64,000 nucleotides of DNA from Streptantibioticus cattleyicolor NRRL 8057 = DSM 46488 (GCF_000240165.1 NC_017585.1:1-64000); one strand, 5' to 3'; shown: positions 17,878 through 26,420, numbered from the stretch's first letter. Numbers and translations are program-made. The notes: generated from the sequence alone by a model not told the origin.

Positions 17878-18015
17878 CGTCAAACCGGCCCGGCGCTCGC
17901 GGCGGTGCCCGCACCTTCACACCGAGCGGCCGGTGCGAATCGGGTACGCAGGGACGCCGACCGCCCGCCAGGAGCCGACGAGCCGGTGTGGAGCGGTGAG
18001 GGGCAGAATGCCCTC

Positions 18016-18981
18016 ATGACACTCCACTGCGCAGTGCTGGACGACTACCAGGGCGTCGCCCTGTCCTTGGCGGACTGGAGCCCCCTCGTCGGCCGCGTCG
18101 AGGTGCGCACGCTCCGCGAACACATCACCGACCGGGACGACCTCGTGGCCGATCTCGCCGACTGCGAGATCGTCGTGGCCATGCGGGAGCGCACCCCCTT
18201 CGACGCGGACCTGCTGCGCCGCCTGCCCCGGCTGCGCCTGCTGGTGACCACCGGCATGCGCAACGCCTCCATCGACCTGGCCGCGGCGGCGGCCCAGGGC
18301 GTGACCGTCTGCGGCACGGCGAGCAGTCCCACCCCGACCGTCGAGCTGACCTGGGCCCTGATCCTCGGTCTCGCGCGGCACATCACAACCGAGAACCGGG
18401 CCCTACGGGAGGGCGGCCCTTGGCAGTCCACCGTCGGCCAGGACCTGCACGGCCGCACCCTGGGGCTGCTCGGGCTCGGCAGGATCGGCACCCAGGTAGC
18501 CCGCGTCGGCACCGCCTTCGGCATGGAAGTCCTCGCCTGGAGCGAGAACCTCACCGCCGAGCGGGCGGCCGACGCCGGGGTCCGGCTCGCCGAAAGCAAG
18601 GAGGACCTGCTGCGGCACAGCGACTTCGTGTCCGTCCACCTCGTGCTGTCCGACCGCACCCGCGGCCTCCTGGGCGAGCCGGAACTGCGCGCCATGCGCC
18701 CCCACGCCTACCTCGTCAACACCTCCCGCGCCGCCATCGTCGACCGGACGGCACTGCTGCGCGCCCTGCGGGACGGCTGGATCGCCGGAGCGGGACTCGA
18801 CGTCTTCGAGACCGAACCGCTCCCCGCCGACGACCCCCTGCGCTCCCTGCCCAACGTGCTGGCCACACCACACCTCGGCTACGTCACCGAGCGGAACTAC
18901 CGCGCCTTCCACGCGCAAGCGGTCGAAGACATCACCGCCTTCCTCGCCGGTACCCCCATCCGGCAGCTGACGGACGGCTGA
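18016..18981 (+). CDS. D-isomer-specific 2-hydroxyacid dehydrogenase
   Basis: NAD(P)-dependent reductase of 2-oxo acids, 321 residues. The N-terminal flavodoxin-like catalytic domain begins VLDDYQGVAL. The Rossmann fold has GLLGLGRIGTQVARVGTAFG. Catalytic residues are Arg in NTSRAAIVD, Glu in GAGLDVFETEPLP and His in TPHLGY. The length and spacing are canonical for the SerA/hydroxypyruvate reductase family; it lacks an ACT domain, so it is not a full SerA. It is monocistronic, and the substrate cannot be told from sequence. Confidence 0.9.
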   Translation: MTLHCAVLDDYQGVALSLADWSPLVGRVEVRTLREHITDRDDLVADLADCEIVVAMRERTPFDADLLRRLPRLRLLVTTGMRNASIDLAAAAAQGVTVCGTASSPTPTVELTWALILGLARHITTENRALREGGPWQSTVGQDLHGRTLGLLGLGRIGTQVARVGTAFGMEVLAWSENLTAERAADAGVRLAESKEDLLRHSDFVSVHLVLSDRTRGLLGEPELRAMRPHAYLVNTSRAAIVDRTALLRALRDGWIAGAGLDVFETEPLPADDPLRSLPNVLATPHLGYVTERNYRAFHAQAVEDITAFLAGTPIRQLTDG

Positions 18982-19136
18982 GCTTACGCGCCCTGGCGTG
19001 ACCGGGATTTCACCGGTGACAGCAGCACGTGCCCCCCGTACTCGGACTGGGGTGAGGATCACGAACCCGTTGCGGCGATAAAGGCGGGCGGCAAAGGCAG
19101 TTGACCGTGCTCCGGGTGCTTTGAGACGCTCGCGGG

Positions 19137-19538
19137 GTGACGGTGATCCGGAGGTTCGAGTCGGGTGACCTGCTCGGTGTCCTTCGTCTGTGCGAGGCCG
19201 AAGGCTGGCCTTCCTTCCCGGCCGATCCGCCCCGAGCGATGAGGATCCTCACAGCACCCGGCGTCACTACCGTCGTCGCCGTTGACGACGGTGCCGTCAT
19301 CGGCTTCGCCGAGTTGTTCAGTGACGGACACCTGCAGGCCTACCTTGCCAACCTGGTCGTTGCCGCCGATGAGCGCGGCTCGGGCATTGGGCGGCGACTG
19401 GTAGGCGAAGCACTGCGGTTGGCCGGCGGTGAGCGGATCGACGTCCTCAGCACAGAAGAGGCGATCGGCTTCTATCGTTCGCTCCCCCACACCGACAAAC
19501 CCGGCTTCCGGATCTATCCCTTCCACGAAGGCCCATAG
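19137..19538 (+). CDS. GNAT-family N-acetyltransferase
   Basis: Compact GNAT protein of 133 residues. The acetyl-CoA-binding segment is LANLVVAADERGSGIGRRLV (R/Q-x-x-G-x-G/A signature), followed by the terminal beta strand and helix (EEAIGFYRSLPHTDKPGF). Family length is normal. The GTG start at 19137 is preceded only by GCGGG, so translation may be from a very short leader. The substrate is unknown and there is no operon partner. Confidence 0.82.
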   Translation: MTVIRRFESGDLLGVLRLCEAEGWPSFPADPPRAMRILTAPGVTTVVAVDDGAVIGFAELFSDGHLQAYLANLVVAADERGSGIGRRLVGEALRLAGGERIDVLSTEEAIGFYRSLPHTDKPGFRIYPFHEGP

Positions 19539-19885
19539 AGTTTCACGGGTCTGATCTCGCAGGAGGGCCGGCGGGCCGCGTAGCCGGAGAACGCATCCGC
19601 GCAGGTGCAGCCCGGCGGCGCAGGTCTCGGGTGTCTTCTCGACCGCAGGAAGAAGGGGCGTTCAGGGGCCGCCCGATCAGCTACGACGTCACGCTCCGCG
19701 AGGACCACAACGTTGACTGCCTCGTCGGCCTTCTCCGGGACCAACGCCTTGATGGTGCGTCTGCGCAGACGGCGGCGTTCCCCTCACCTACGCCGCGTCG
19801 GCCCCGGAAGGCCCAGGTCCATGCGGTCGCCAGCGTCATATCGGCTGTCAGGAGGCTGCCGGGGTCGTAGCGGGGACGAGGGCCG
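19539..19885. other. No supported gene
   Basis: About 350 bp between a rightward GNAT gene and a leftward hydrolase gene. Short open frames occur on both strands (for example a leftward EKADEAVNVVVLAERDVVAD near 19690-19740), but none has a start, ribosome site and family match. I see no hairpin strong enough to call. Confidence 0.4.
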
Positions 19886-21310
19886 TCACGCGGCGACACC
19901 CCACCACACCGCCCACGGTACGAACCCGACCGCGGCCAGCCCGACCGGCGCCAGACGCAGCCAGACCGCCCAACTCGTCGTCAGCCGCCGGCGCCGGAGT
20001 GCGGCAGCGCAGACGCAGGCGGACACCATCACGGCGACGGCGAGCCCCTGCACCACCAGCCACGAAGCCGGACGGTCCCACACAACGGGCGCCATCGCGC
20101 CGTCCCCCGCCACGAAGACGGCGATCGGACAGGCCACCGTCGCCACGACCGCCAACAGGCCGAGCCCGGCCAGCCACCGCACCGGCCGCAGGACCGGGCC
20201 ACGGCGCAGGAGGGCACCGACCGGATAGGCGGCGAAGCCCAGGAACAGCAGCGCCGGGGCGAGCCATGCGTACCAGGCACGGCCCGGTACGGGGGTGGTG
20301 GCGAGTGCCTGCCCGGGTGCGGGGGCGGCGCTCGACGCCGGTGGGTGACCGGCCGCCACAGCACGCACCCACGAGGTCATGGTCTGCGCATAACTCGGTG
20401 CCAGCTCCCCCAGCTTCTTGCCGTGGAAGAGTGGGCCGCCGATCCGGTCGAACCCGTCCGACGTGCGGTGCCCGTTGTGCGCACCACCGGCGACGAAGCC
20501 GATGACGGCGTGCCGGTTGCCCGCACGGGCCAGGGCCTCGCGGAAGATCCGTGCGCTCTCCTGGGGCGGCACCTGCGTGTCGTGATCGCCCCACAGCGCC
20601 AGCACCGGCGTTCGGTCGAGCCGCGCCAGCACCGGCAAGGGGTCGTAGCCGGCCGTGGGAAACAGCCCGGCCGAGGCCAGGAACTGGGCGGCGGGACCGG
20701 CCACGGTGCGGCGGAACGGCCCGCCCACCCCCTGATGGCGCAGATGGATCGTGAGGTTCCATGTCTGGGTGCGCAGCGGATCGTAGCCGGAGCCGCCGAT
20801 GGTGACGACGAACGCGACGTCGGTCGAGCGCGACGCGGCCAGCGGCGCCACCCAGCCTCCCTCGCTGAAACCCCACAGCCCGACCTGGCCCGGGTTCACC
20901 CCACTGCTGGACCGCAACAACCGCACTCCGGCGAGCGCGTCGTCGGCCAGCAGTGCGAAGTCCCGGTGGAGCACGGAGTAGCCGACGGTCCGCTTGTCGT
21001 AGACGAGCGTGGTGATCCCGGCCCGGGCGAACGCCTCGGCCTCCTGCCGGTACTCCTCCCGGGGACCGGGGCCCGAGCCGCCGACGAGGACGATGCCAGG
21101 TTCCGCGCCGGTTGCTCCGTTCTTCCGGAGGACGGTGCCGTGCAGGACGAGTCCGCCCCCGCCCCGGAAGGTGACCTCCTGGCGGACCAGCCCGTCCCCG
21201 TCGGCGTACGCCATCGGCGCGGCCAGCAGGAGCAGGGCGCCGGCCAACGCCCCGGACAGCGAGGCCAGTACGGTGCGTATCAGTGTTGCGGACGTAGCCG
21301 AGAACAGCAC
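19886..21310 (-). CDS. Exported alpha/beta hydrolase with C-terminal membrane helices
   Basis: 474 residues. An N-terminal signal sequence (VLASLSGALAGALLLLAAP, cleavage near AYA) is followed by an alpha/beta hydrolase domain (GGSGPGPREEYRQE, nucleophile Ser in GFSEGG, acid in LALWGDHDTQVP, His in VAGGAHNGH). The C-terminal about 140 residues hold four membrane helices near residues 345-365, 382-402, 415-437 and 450-470. The catalytic domain would face outside. GTG 21310 follows GAAGGGGGAAC. It lies 38 bp behind an ArsR-like regulator in the same direction and is probably controlled by it. The fusion of hydrolase and membrane domain is less common than the soluble form. Confidence 0.85.
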   Translation of the reverse strand: MLFSATSATLIRTVLASLSGALAGALLLLAAPMAYADGDGLVRQEVTFRGGGGLVLHGTVLRKNGATGAEPGIVLVGGSGPGPREEYRQEAEAFARAGITTLVYDKRTVGYSVLHRDFALLADDALAGVRLLRSSSGVNPGQVGLWGFSEGGWVAPLAASRSTDVAFVVTIGGSGYDPLRTQTWNLTIHLRHQGVGGPFRRTVAGPAAQFLASAGLFPTAGYDPLPVLARLDRTPVLALWGDHDTQVPPQESARIFREALARAGNRHAVIGFVAGGAHNGHRTSDGFDRIGGPLFHGKKLGELAPSYAQTMTSWVRAVAAGHPPASSAAPAPGQALATTPVPGRAWYAWLAPALLFLGFAAYPVGALLRRGPVLRPVRWLAGLGLLAVVATVACPIAVFVAGDGAMAPVVWDRPASWLVVQGLAVAVMVSACVCAAALRRRRLTTSWAVWLRLAPVGLAAVGFVPWAVWWGVAA

Positions 21311-21348
21311 GGCGCGTTCCCCCTTCGTTGTCGGATCGGGCCGCGCGG

Positions 21349-21912
21349 TCAGTCGGTTTCGGGAATGGCGAGGAGCCGGACGAGCACGGTCCGTGCCTCG
21401 GGCGCGCCCTCTCGTTCCGAGGACGAGTATCGGTAGAGCAGCGCGATGTACTCCTCGAAGAACGCGCGGAGTTGGCCGGGGTCCACCCGCAGCGTGCCGC
21501 GCGAGAAGAGCGCCGCGTCGGCCCAGGGCCCCAGCGTGTCACGGGCCTCCTCGAACCGCCGGGCGGAGTCGAGCAGTTCGGCAAGGTCGAGCCGGTGCAT
21601 CTCGGTCAGCATCTCGCGCATCTGCGGCGTCTGCCGGCTGTACGGCGGGAGCCGCCGGTCCCCCGGCACTGTCCGCCACCACCGCTCCCGCCCCTTCGCC
21701 AGCTCCGGGACCTCCTCGACGAAGCCGTGCTTGGCCAGCTGCCGCAGGTGGTAGCTGACCAGTCCCGTGCTCTCGCCCAACTCGCGTGCCAGCGCGGTCG
21801 AGTTGGCCGGTCCGCGGCGCAGGCATCGCTCGATCTTCTGCCGCATCGGGTGCGCGAAGGCGCGCAGCGCCTCGGCATCGGTGATCTCTTGGGCAGGCGG
21901 TTGTTCGGCCAT
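21349..21912 (-). CDS. ArsR-like winged-helix regulator
   Basis: 187-residue regulator of the HTH_20/ArsR class. The wHTH is near residues 10-80 (LRAFAHPMRQKIERCLRRG, ALARELGESTGLVSYHLRQL, WWRTVPGDRRLP). The C-terminal helical region (MREMLTEMHRLDLAELLDSA) probably dimerises. There are no metal-binding Cys in the helix, so it is not a classical metal sensor. It is first in an operon with the membrane hydrolase. Three evenly spaced TTGCAA palindromes just upstream are the likely autoregulatory sites. Confidence 0.85.
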   Translation of the reverse strand: MAEQPPAQEITDAEALRAFAHPMRQKIERCLRRGPANSTALARELGESTGLVSYHLRQLAKHGFVEEVPELAKGRERWWRTVPGDRRLPPYSRQTPQMREMLTEMHRLDLAELLDSARRFEEARDTLGPWADAALFSRGTLRVDPGQLRAFFEEYIALLYRYSSSEREGAPEARTVLVRLLAIPETD

Positions 21913-21925
21913 GCCGGAAGACTAC

Positions 21926-21963
21926 GAGTTGCAAAGGCTATTTGCAAGGACTCTTTGCAACTC
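21926..21963. promoter_or_regulatory. Triple TTGCAA operator upstream of the ArsR-like gene
   Basis: Three copies of the palindrome TTGCAA start at 21929, 21942 and 21955, exactly 13 bp apart. The outer two are embedded in a perfect 11-bp inverted repeat (GAGTTGCAAAG and CTTTGCAACTC, 16 bp between). The cluster begins 14 bp upstream of the regulator start. Regular spacing of near-identical palindromes argues for cooperative binding of the regulator to its own promoter. Confidence 0.65.
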
Positions 21964-22535
21964 TGGTGCGACCGGACTGCCTCCCTCTCGCCGCACGTTG
22001 CCGACTGGTGCGTTGTCGAGTTGCCCCATGGCGCGTTCCGAGCTCAACGAACCGTGACCGGCGAGCCTTTGCGGGTTCGTTCAGGGGGTGGCAGAGGCTT
22101 CCGGCTGCGGCTGGATGCGCGTACGCGTCGGCCTGACCCGCGCCCGCCGTCACCGTGCTGTCGGGCACCGCGCTCGTACACACCGGCCGTCACGGTCGGC
22201 CCGGCGAGGTACCACCGCGCGCCGGCCGCCGCACACGGGCCGACCGCGCAACACAGGCGCGGCGATCGCGGGCGCATCGGGGGCCCGCCCCCGTGCCGCA
22301 GTGAGTTCGCCGGCGAGGCGGGCCACATACCCGTCCAGGCCCACCCGGACGGGCGGCCCCCGCCGGGGGCGCGCGGCCCGCCCTCACAACATCCATGCCC
22401 CGAGGGTGACGCCCGCCACCGACACACGGCTCCCCACACGCGGATTCGCTCGCCGCCTCGGCGTCCCCGTCTCCGCGCGTGGCGAGAGCCCTTGCACACG
22501 CGGACGGCTTCGGCATCCCGTACGCGGCGTCCGCG
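21964..22535. other. Intergenic region without a supported gene
   Basis: About 570 bp. On the minus strand (about 22344-22150) the frame VGLDGYVARLAGELTAARGR is open but has no ribosome site or recognisable family. The rest is very GC-rich with many short inverted repeats and no consistent codon bias. Probably spacer with possible gene debris. Confidence 0.35.
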
Positions 22536-23426
22536 TCACCGCAGATGCTGATCGACCAAGCGCTCGAAGGCACGAGCCGCCGCGCTGGCAGAGCGGTTGC
22601 CGGGCGTGGCCAGGGAGATCGGCCAGTTGAGGTCCGCCCCGGTGATGGGCAGCGCGACGAGGTTGCCGTCGGGCCCGGCACTGCCCCGGGGCAGCAGAGC
22701 GACGCCCAGGCCGTGGCGGACGAAGTCGGCACCGGCCCCGATGGCGGTGATCTCGATGGCGACGTTGCGGCGAAGCCCGGCCGTTGCGAACGCGCGATCC
22801 GTCACGGCGCGGTTGCCGTAACCGCGGGGGAAGTCGATGAATGCCTCATCGGCCAGTTCCCCGAGCGTCACCCGGCTCCGCTCGGCAAGCCGGTGACCTG
22901 CGGGAACGACGAGGTACAAGGGCGTAGTGGTGAGGTTCCGCCACCGTACGCCGGGCGGCGGCGAGCCCGGAACGGAGACGAAAGCGAGGTCGAGCCTGCC
23001 CTCGGTGAGCGCCTTGACAAGCCCGGGGGAGGCGCCGCAGGACGCCGCGGTGGCCAGGCGCACGGAGACAGCGGGGTGCTCGCGGTGGAAGCGGCCCAGC
23101 AGCGCCGGCAGGTCGATCGACCCGAGAGAACTCAGCGTCCCGACGCGCAGGGTGCCACGGACGCCACCGTTGACGTCGTCGACGGCATCACGCGCGTCCC
23201 GGACGGCGTCGAGGGCCGCCCGGGCCTTCGGCAACAACGCACGTCCCGCGTCCGAGAGGTCGACCCGCCTGGACGTGCGCTCCAGCAGCCTGGTGTGCAA
23301 CTCCCCTTCCAGCGCCGCGATCGTCGCGGACACAGCCGACTGCACGACGTGCAGGCGGGCGGCGGCGCCCGTGAAGCTCAGCTCTTCCGCTACCGCGACG
23401 AAGCACTCCAACTGGCGCAGTTCCAT
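22536..23426 (-). CDS. LysR-family transcriptional regulator
   Basis: LysR regulator of 296 residues. The N-terminal wHTH reads MELRQLECFVAVAEELSFTG, then VVQSAVSATIAALEGELHTR. The LysR substrate domain starts near residue 90 (GTLRVGTLSSLGSIDLPALL). ATG 23426 gives the standard LysR N-terminus, with GGGAG 11 bases upstream. It is divergent from an NADP-dependent oxidoreductase gene now split by an insertion sequence, so its natural target may be lost. Confidence 0.9.
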   Translation of the reverse strand: MELRQLECFVAVAEELSFTGAAARLHVVQSAVSATIAALEGELHTRLLERTSRRVDLSDAGRALLPKARAALDAVRDARDAVDDVNGGVRGTLRVGTLSSLGSIDLPALLGRFHREHPAVSVRLATAASCGASPGLVKALTEGRLDLAFVSVPGSPPPGVRWRNLTTTPLYLVVPAGHRLAERSRVTLGELADEAFIDFPRGYGNRAVTDRAFATAGLRRNVAIEITAIGAGADFVRHGLGVALLPRGSAGPDGNLVALPITGADLNWPISLATPGNRSASAAARAFERLVDQHLR

Positions 23427-23540
23427 CTCCGTACCATCTCCCATCACGATGGCTGTTGAGCAAAATCATTCGTTGGACCTGATCCATCGAGGAGCGGAGT
23501 GTGAAGGCGTACGAGCCCACTTCTCCGGGAGCCGACCACC

Positions 23541-23677
23541 ATGACCGCTGCACCGTCCGGCCTCCGCCACACTCCGCGCACCCGCCGCGAAATCCGGCTG
23601 GCCGCCCACCCCACGCCGAGGACGCCGCTCACGGACGACCTCTTCGGGATCGCCGAGGTCCCGATCCCCTCCCCTAA
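23541..23677 (+). pseudogene. 5' part of NADP-dependent oxidoreductase (MDR), split by IS
   Basis: ATG 23541 begins MTAAPSGLRHTPRTRREIRL and continues to DDLFGIAEVPIPSP, the N-terminus of zinc-independent MDR reductases (NADP-dependent quinone/curcumin reductase type). The frame enters the IS inverted repeat and stops at TGA 23679-23681. Removing the IS and one TAA copy restores PIPSPKPGQLLVRNVVMSV without a frame change, showing that the two parts were one gene. Confidence 0.85.
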
Positions 23678-23696
23678 CTGATCGTTTCAGAATGAG
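23678..23696 (+). repeat. IS left terminal inverted repeat
   Basis: CTGATCGTTTCAGAATGAG; identical to the complement of the right end. Preceded by the TAA target duplication at 23675-23677. Confidence 0.95.
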
Positions 23697-23710
23697 TTCA
23701 GCCGTGGGTC

Positions 23711-24555
23711 TTGCGCTCGACGATCTTGGTCGGCAGGGTGTCCGGGGTGCGTGCTGATCTTGTTCCTGACGATCTGTGGGAGCGGGTGGCCCCGCTGTTG
23801 CCGCCCGCTCCCGAACGGCGCCGTCGCCACCCCGGGCGGCTGCGTGTTCCCGACCGAGTGGCGCTCGCGGGCGTCCTGTACGTGTTGCGGACCGGTGTCG
23901 CGTGGCGGGATGTCCCTGCGGAGACCGTGGGCTGCTCCGGGGTGACGGCCTGGCGCCGGCTGCGGGACTGGACCGAGGCCGGTGTATGGCCCCGCCTGCA
24001 CGCCGCCCTGCTCAGCGAGTTGCGCCGCGCCGATCTGTTGGACCTGGACGACTTTGCCGTGGACGGCTCGCACGTCCGGGCGTTGAAAGGGGGGATCACG
24101 TCGGTGCCTCGCCCGTCGACCGGGCCCGCCCCGGCTCCAAGCACCACCTGATCGTCGACCGTCACGGCACCCCGCTCGCCGTCACCCTCACCGGCGGCAA
24201 CCGGCACGATGTCACCCAGCTCCTGCCCCTGCTGGACACGGTCCCGCCGATCCGGGGCCTGCGGGGCCGCCCCCGCCGCAGGCCCCGGCGGCTGTATGCG
24301 GACCGGGGCTACGACTCCGACAAGTACCGCCGCCTGCTGTGGAAACGCGGCATCAAGCCCATGATCGCCCGACGCGGCGTCGCCCACGGCTCCGGGTTGG
24401 GCAAGGTCCGCTGGGTGGTCGAGCGTGCCTTCGCCTGGCTGCACCAGTTCAAGCGACTCCGCATCCGCTACGAGCGACGCGCAGACATCCACCAGGGCCT
24501 GCTCGAACTGGCCTGCAGCCTCATATGCCTGCGCCGCCTACGAACCTCATTCTGA
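23711..24555 (+). CDS. IS5-family DDE transposase, two frames joined by -1 frameshifting
   Basis: OrfA (23711-24151) has the DUF4096-like N-terminus (LVPDDLWERVAPLLPPAPER, TAWRRLRDWTEAGVWPRLH) and the first catalytic Asp in FAVDGSHVRALKGG. The frame then steps back by one at AAAGGGGGG (24086-24094), a classical slippery site for this IS group. OrfB continues from SPVDRARPGSKHHLIVDRHG with the second Asp in YADRGYDSDKYR and the Glu in VVERAFAWLHQFKRLR, ending at 24555. All three DDE residues are present, so the transposase is probably active. The frame change here is programmed, unlike the others in the window. Confidence 0.93.
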
Positions 24556-25315
24556 AACGATCAGTAAGCCCGGCCAACTCCTCGTCCGCAACGTGGTGAT
24601 GAGCGTGGCCGCCGTCATGCGGACGCTCATGGACGAGTCGACCAACGTACCGATGCGACCCTTCGCACTCGGTGAGCCGCTGTACGGCCCCGCGATCGGC
24701 GAGGTCGTGTCCGCCCCAGGCACCGGTCTCGCCCCAGGCGATCTCGTGCGACACGACCTGGGCTGGCGCGAGTTCGCCTTGCTGGACCCCTCCGTCGCAC
24801 AGCGCGTCGACCCGGGTCTGCTGCCCGACCCGGCCATCCTTGCGCATCAGCGTGCACATCGTCTCGTACCGCTGGAGCGAGCCGTCCTCGGCCTCCACGT
24901 CCCAGGAGTCGAGCTCGCGGCCGAAGGCCCGGTAGCCCAGGCGTTCGTAGAGGGCGCGGGCGCGCGGGTTGCTTTCCTCGACGCCGAGTTCGGCGCGGGT
25001 CAAGCCGCGGGCGCCGATCCGCTGCTCGGCGGAGCGGATCAGCAGGGTGCCGATTCCGCAGGACTGCAGGGCCGGGTGGACGCTGAGTTGCCAGAGCGTG
25101 CCGGCGCCGGGCGTGACCGTGTAGTCGATGCCGCCGATCGCCACCGGGAGCCCGGCCGGCGTGCACACCGCCAGGTAGTCGATCTCGCCCGCCTCGGCGC
25201 GGCGTATGTGACCGGCGAGTTCGCGCACGTGCTTGGGTGAGCCTGCCCAGCCGCAGGACGGCAGGTCAGCCTCGGTGAGGCCGCGCACCGACAGGCGCAG
25301 CCTGATCTCGGTCAT
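24521..25315 (-). CDS. GNAT acetyltransferase with a chimeric C-terminal tail
   Basis: Residues 1 to about 158 are a normal GNAT (SVRGLTEADLPSCGWAGSPK, LWQLSVHPALQSCGIGTLLI, RALYERLGYRAFGRELDSWD, ending ETMCTLMRKD). Past about 24838 the frame has lost its natural stop. It runs for about 105 codons through the antisense strand of the MDR fragment and into the IS end, stopping at 24521. ATG 25315 has AAGGG eight bases upstream. The enzyme may still work if the tail is tolerated. The junction marks the same rearrangement that removed the MDR 3' half. Confidence 0.75.
   Translation of the reverse strand: MTEIRLRLSVRGLTEADLPSCGWAGSPKHVRELAGHIRRAEAGEIDYLAVCTPAGLPVAIGGIDYTVTPGAGTLWQLSVHPALQSCGIGTLLIRSAEQRIGARGLTRAELGVEESNPRARALYERLGYRAFGRELDSWDVEAEDGSLQRYETMCTLMRKDGRVGQQTRVDALCDGGVQQGELAPAQVVSHEIAWGETGAWGGHDLADRGAVQRLTECEGSHRYVGRLVHERPHDGGHAHHHVADEELAGLTDRFRMRFVGGAGI
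24546..24564 (-). repeat. IS right terminal inverted repeat
   Basis: Complement of the left end over 19 bp with no mismatch. Followed by TAA at 24565-24567. Confidence 0.95.
24565..24838 (+). pseudogene. Internal part of the split MDR oxidoreductase, truncated 3'
   Basis: Continues the MDR protein as KPGQLLVRNVVMSVAAVMRT, then YGPAIGEVVSAPGTGLAPGD and HDLGWREFALLDPSVAQRVD to about 24838. There the sequence abruptly becomes the antisense of a GNAT gene. The NADPH-binding Rossmann half (about 200 residues) is missing, so a deletion or rearrangement removed it independently of the IS. The gene is dead twice over. Confidence 0.8.
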
Positions 25316-25894
25316 CGCCGCATCCCTTCGTCTCGAACAGCGGCGTCTCCCATTGCAGCAGCCGGGTCCTCGTGCCGTCCAAGAGGTTTTCGGGCCGGCT
25401 CCGAGCCAATCGGCAGGGCTTGCGCTCGCGACCGGGGGCCGGGCCTCGGCGAGGTTCGGGGCGTCCGGGGGCCAGCAGCACGGTGACACCTGTGGTCAGG
25501 GGAACCGGGCCGAACTCAGCGGTGGTGACGGGGAGTTGCTCGGGCGGTGCCGGGCGGACAACCGGGTTCGGGCTCGGCGAGGACACTGGGCCTGACCAGG
25601 CGCGCGAGCTTGTGCCGGGTGCTCTCGGTGTACCGGCAACACGCGTGCCGTTCCTTGTCTGCCGCACGTGCGGGTCCCGCCGGAGGCGGTGGCCACGTGA
25701 CCGGCACGTTCCCCGTTGCCCTGAGTGGGTGTGATGGTCCCCGGGTGGCCGGAAGGTAGGGCGGAGGTGCCTGTGGTCCGGGCGCATCCGTCAGCTACCG
25801 GACACGCTCGACCAGCTCGGCCCGTCGCCGACGCTCGCGGGCGCTGGTGGCCGGGAACCCGATCAGACGTGCGCGGCGTCTTCTTCGGCGAAGC
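25316..25894. other. Intergenic region without a supported gene
   Basis: About 580 bp between divergent genes. Open frames on both strands have Arg/Pro-rich, non-protein-like translations and no ribosome sites. No hairpin or repeated operator stands out. The promoters of the GNAT gene (leftward) and the DUF3592 gene (rightward) must lie here but cannot be placed. Confidence 0.4.
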
Positions 25895-26359
25895 ATGAGA
25901 AGGAACGGGGTCGGCGAAGGCCGGGGAGAGGTGGACGCGATCGTGTGGGGCCGGCTGGTGCCCGTGCTGTTGGGGTTGACGGTGATCGGAATCGCTGTCT
26001 ACGAGATCGCCCTGCAGTGTCGGCTGCGGCGCGAGGGGGTTCGCGTCCGGGGGGTGGTGGTTCGACACACCGTCAGCAGCACTGGTGAGACGCGTTCCCG
26101 GCACGCGGTGGTTGGCTTCGTCGATGCGGACGGTACGTCGCACGAGTACCGGAGCGCGCTGTCGGGCACCGGCAAGCTGCCGGTCGGCGGGGAGGTGCCG
26201 ATGATCTACCTGCCCGGCGCACCGGCGAAGGCCCGCATCGACATCGCCTCCCGGCGCTGGGGGCAGGTCGCCGTCCTCATGCTGTTCGGTGTGGCGTTCA
26301 CCGCGGTGGGCCTCCTCTCGATGGTCTCCGGCATCGGCGTGCGACACCACTCGCTGTAG
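25895..26359 (+). CDS. DUF3592-type membrane protein
   Basis: About 154 residues. Membrane helix near residues 18-38 (RLVPVLLGLTVIGIAVYEIA), an outward beta domain with RREGVRVRGVVVRHTV and GKLPVGGEVPMIYLPGAPAK, and a second helix at the C-terminus (VAVLMLFGVAFTAVGLLSMV). This layout matches DUF3592 proteins, small envelope proteins of unknown role. ATG 25895 is taken; a GTG about 55 bp later is an alternative. Confidence 0.7.
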   Translation: MRRNGVGEGRGEVDAIVWGRLVPVLLGLTVIGIAVYEIALQCRLRREGVRVRGVVVRHTVSSTGETRSRHAVVGFVDADGTSHEYRSALSGTGKLPVGGEVPMIYLPGAPAKARIDIASRRWGQVAVLMLFGVAFTAVGLLSMVSGIGVRHHSL

Positions 26360-26420
26360 CTCACCCGATCCCCCGTGGGCATCTGTGGCAGCGTTCCTGA
26401 TCGACAAGCGCGCAGCAGTC

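Larger units (their letters stand above)
23678..24564 (+). mobile_element. IS5-family insertion sequence (IS427-like group), 887 bp
   Basis: Complete element with perfect 19-bp terminal inverted repeats (CTGATCGTTTCAGAATGAG at 23678-23696, its complement at 24546-24564). A 3-bp target duplication TAA flanks it (23675-23677 and 24565-24567). Both size and target are typical of the IS427 group of IS5 elements. It carries a DDE transposase in two overlapping frames. Exact repeats and an intact target duplication indicate a recent insertion, here into an oxidoreductase gene. Confidence 0.95.

Noticed and set aside
24086..24094. Frame change in the IS transposase considered as damage
   Set aside because: A -1 slippage at AAAGGGGGG is normal for this IS group and the joined product has all DDE residues.
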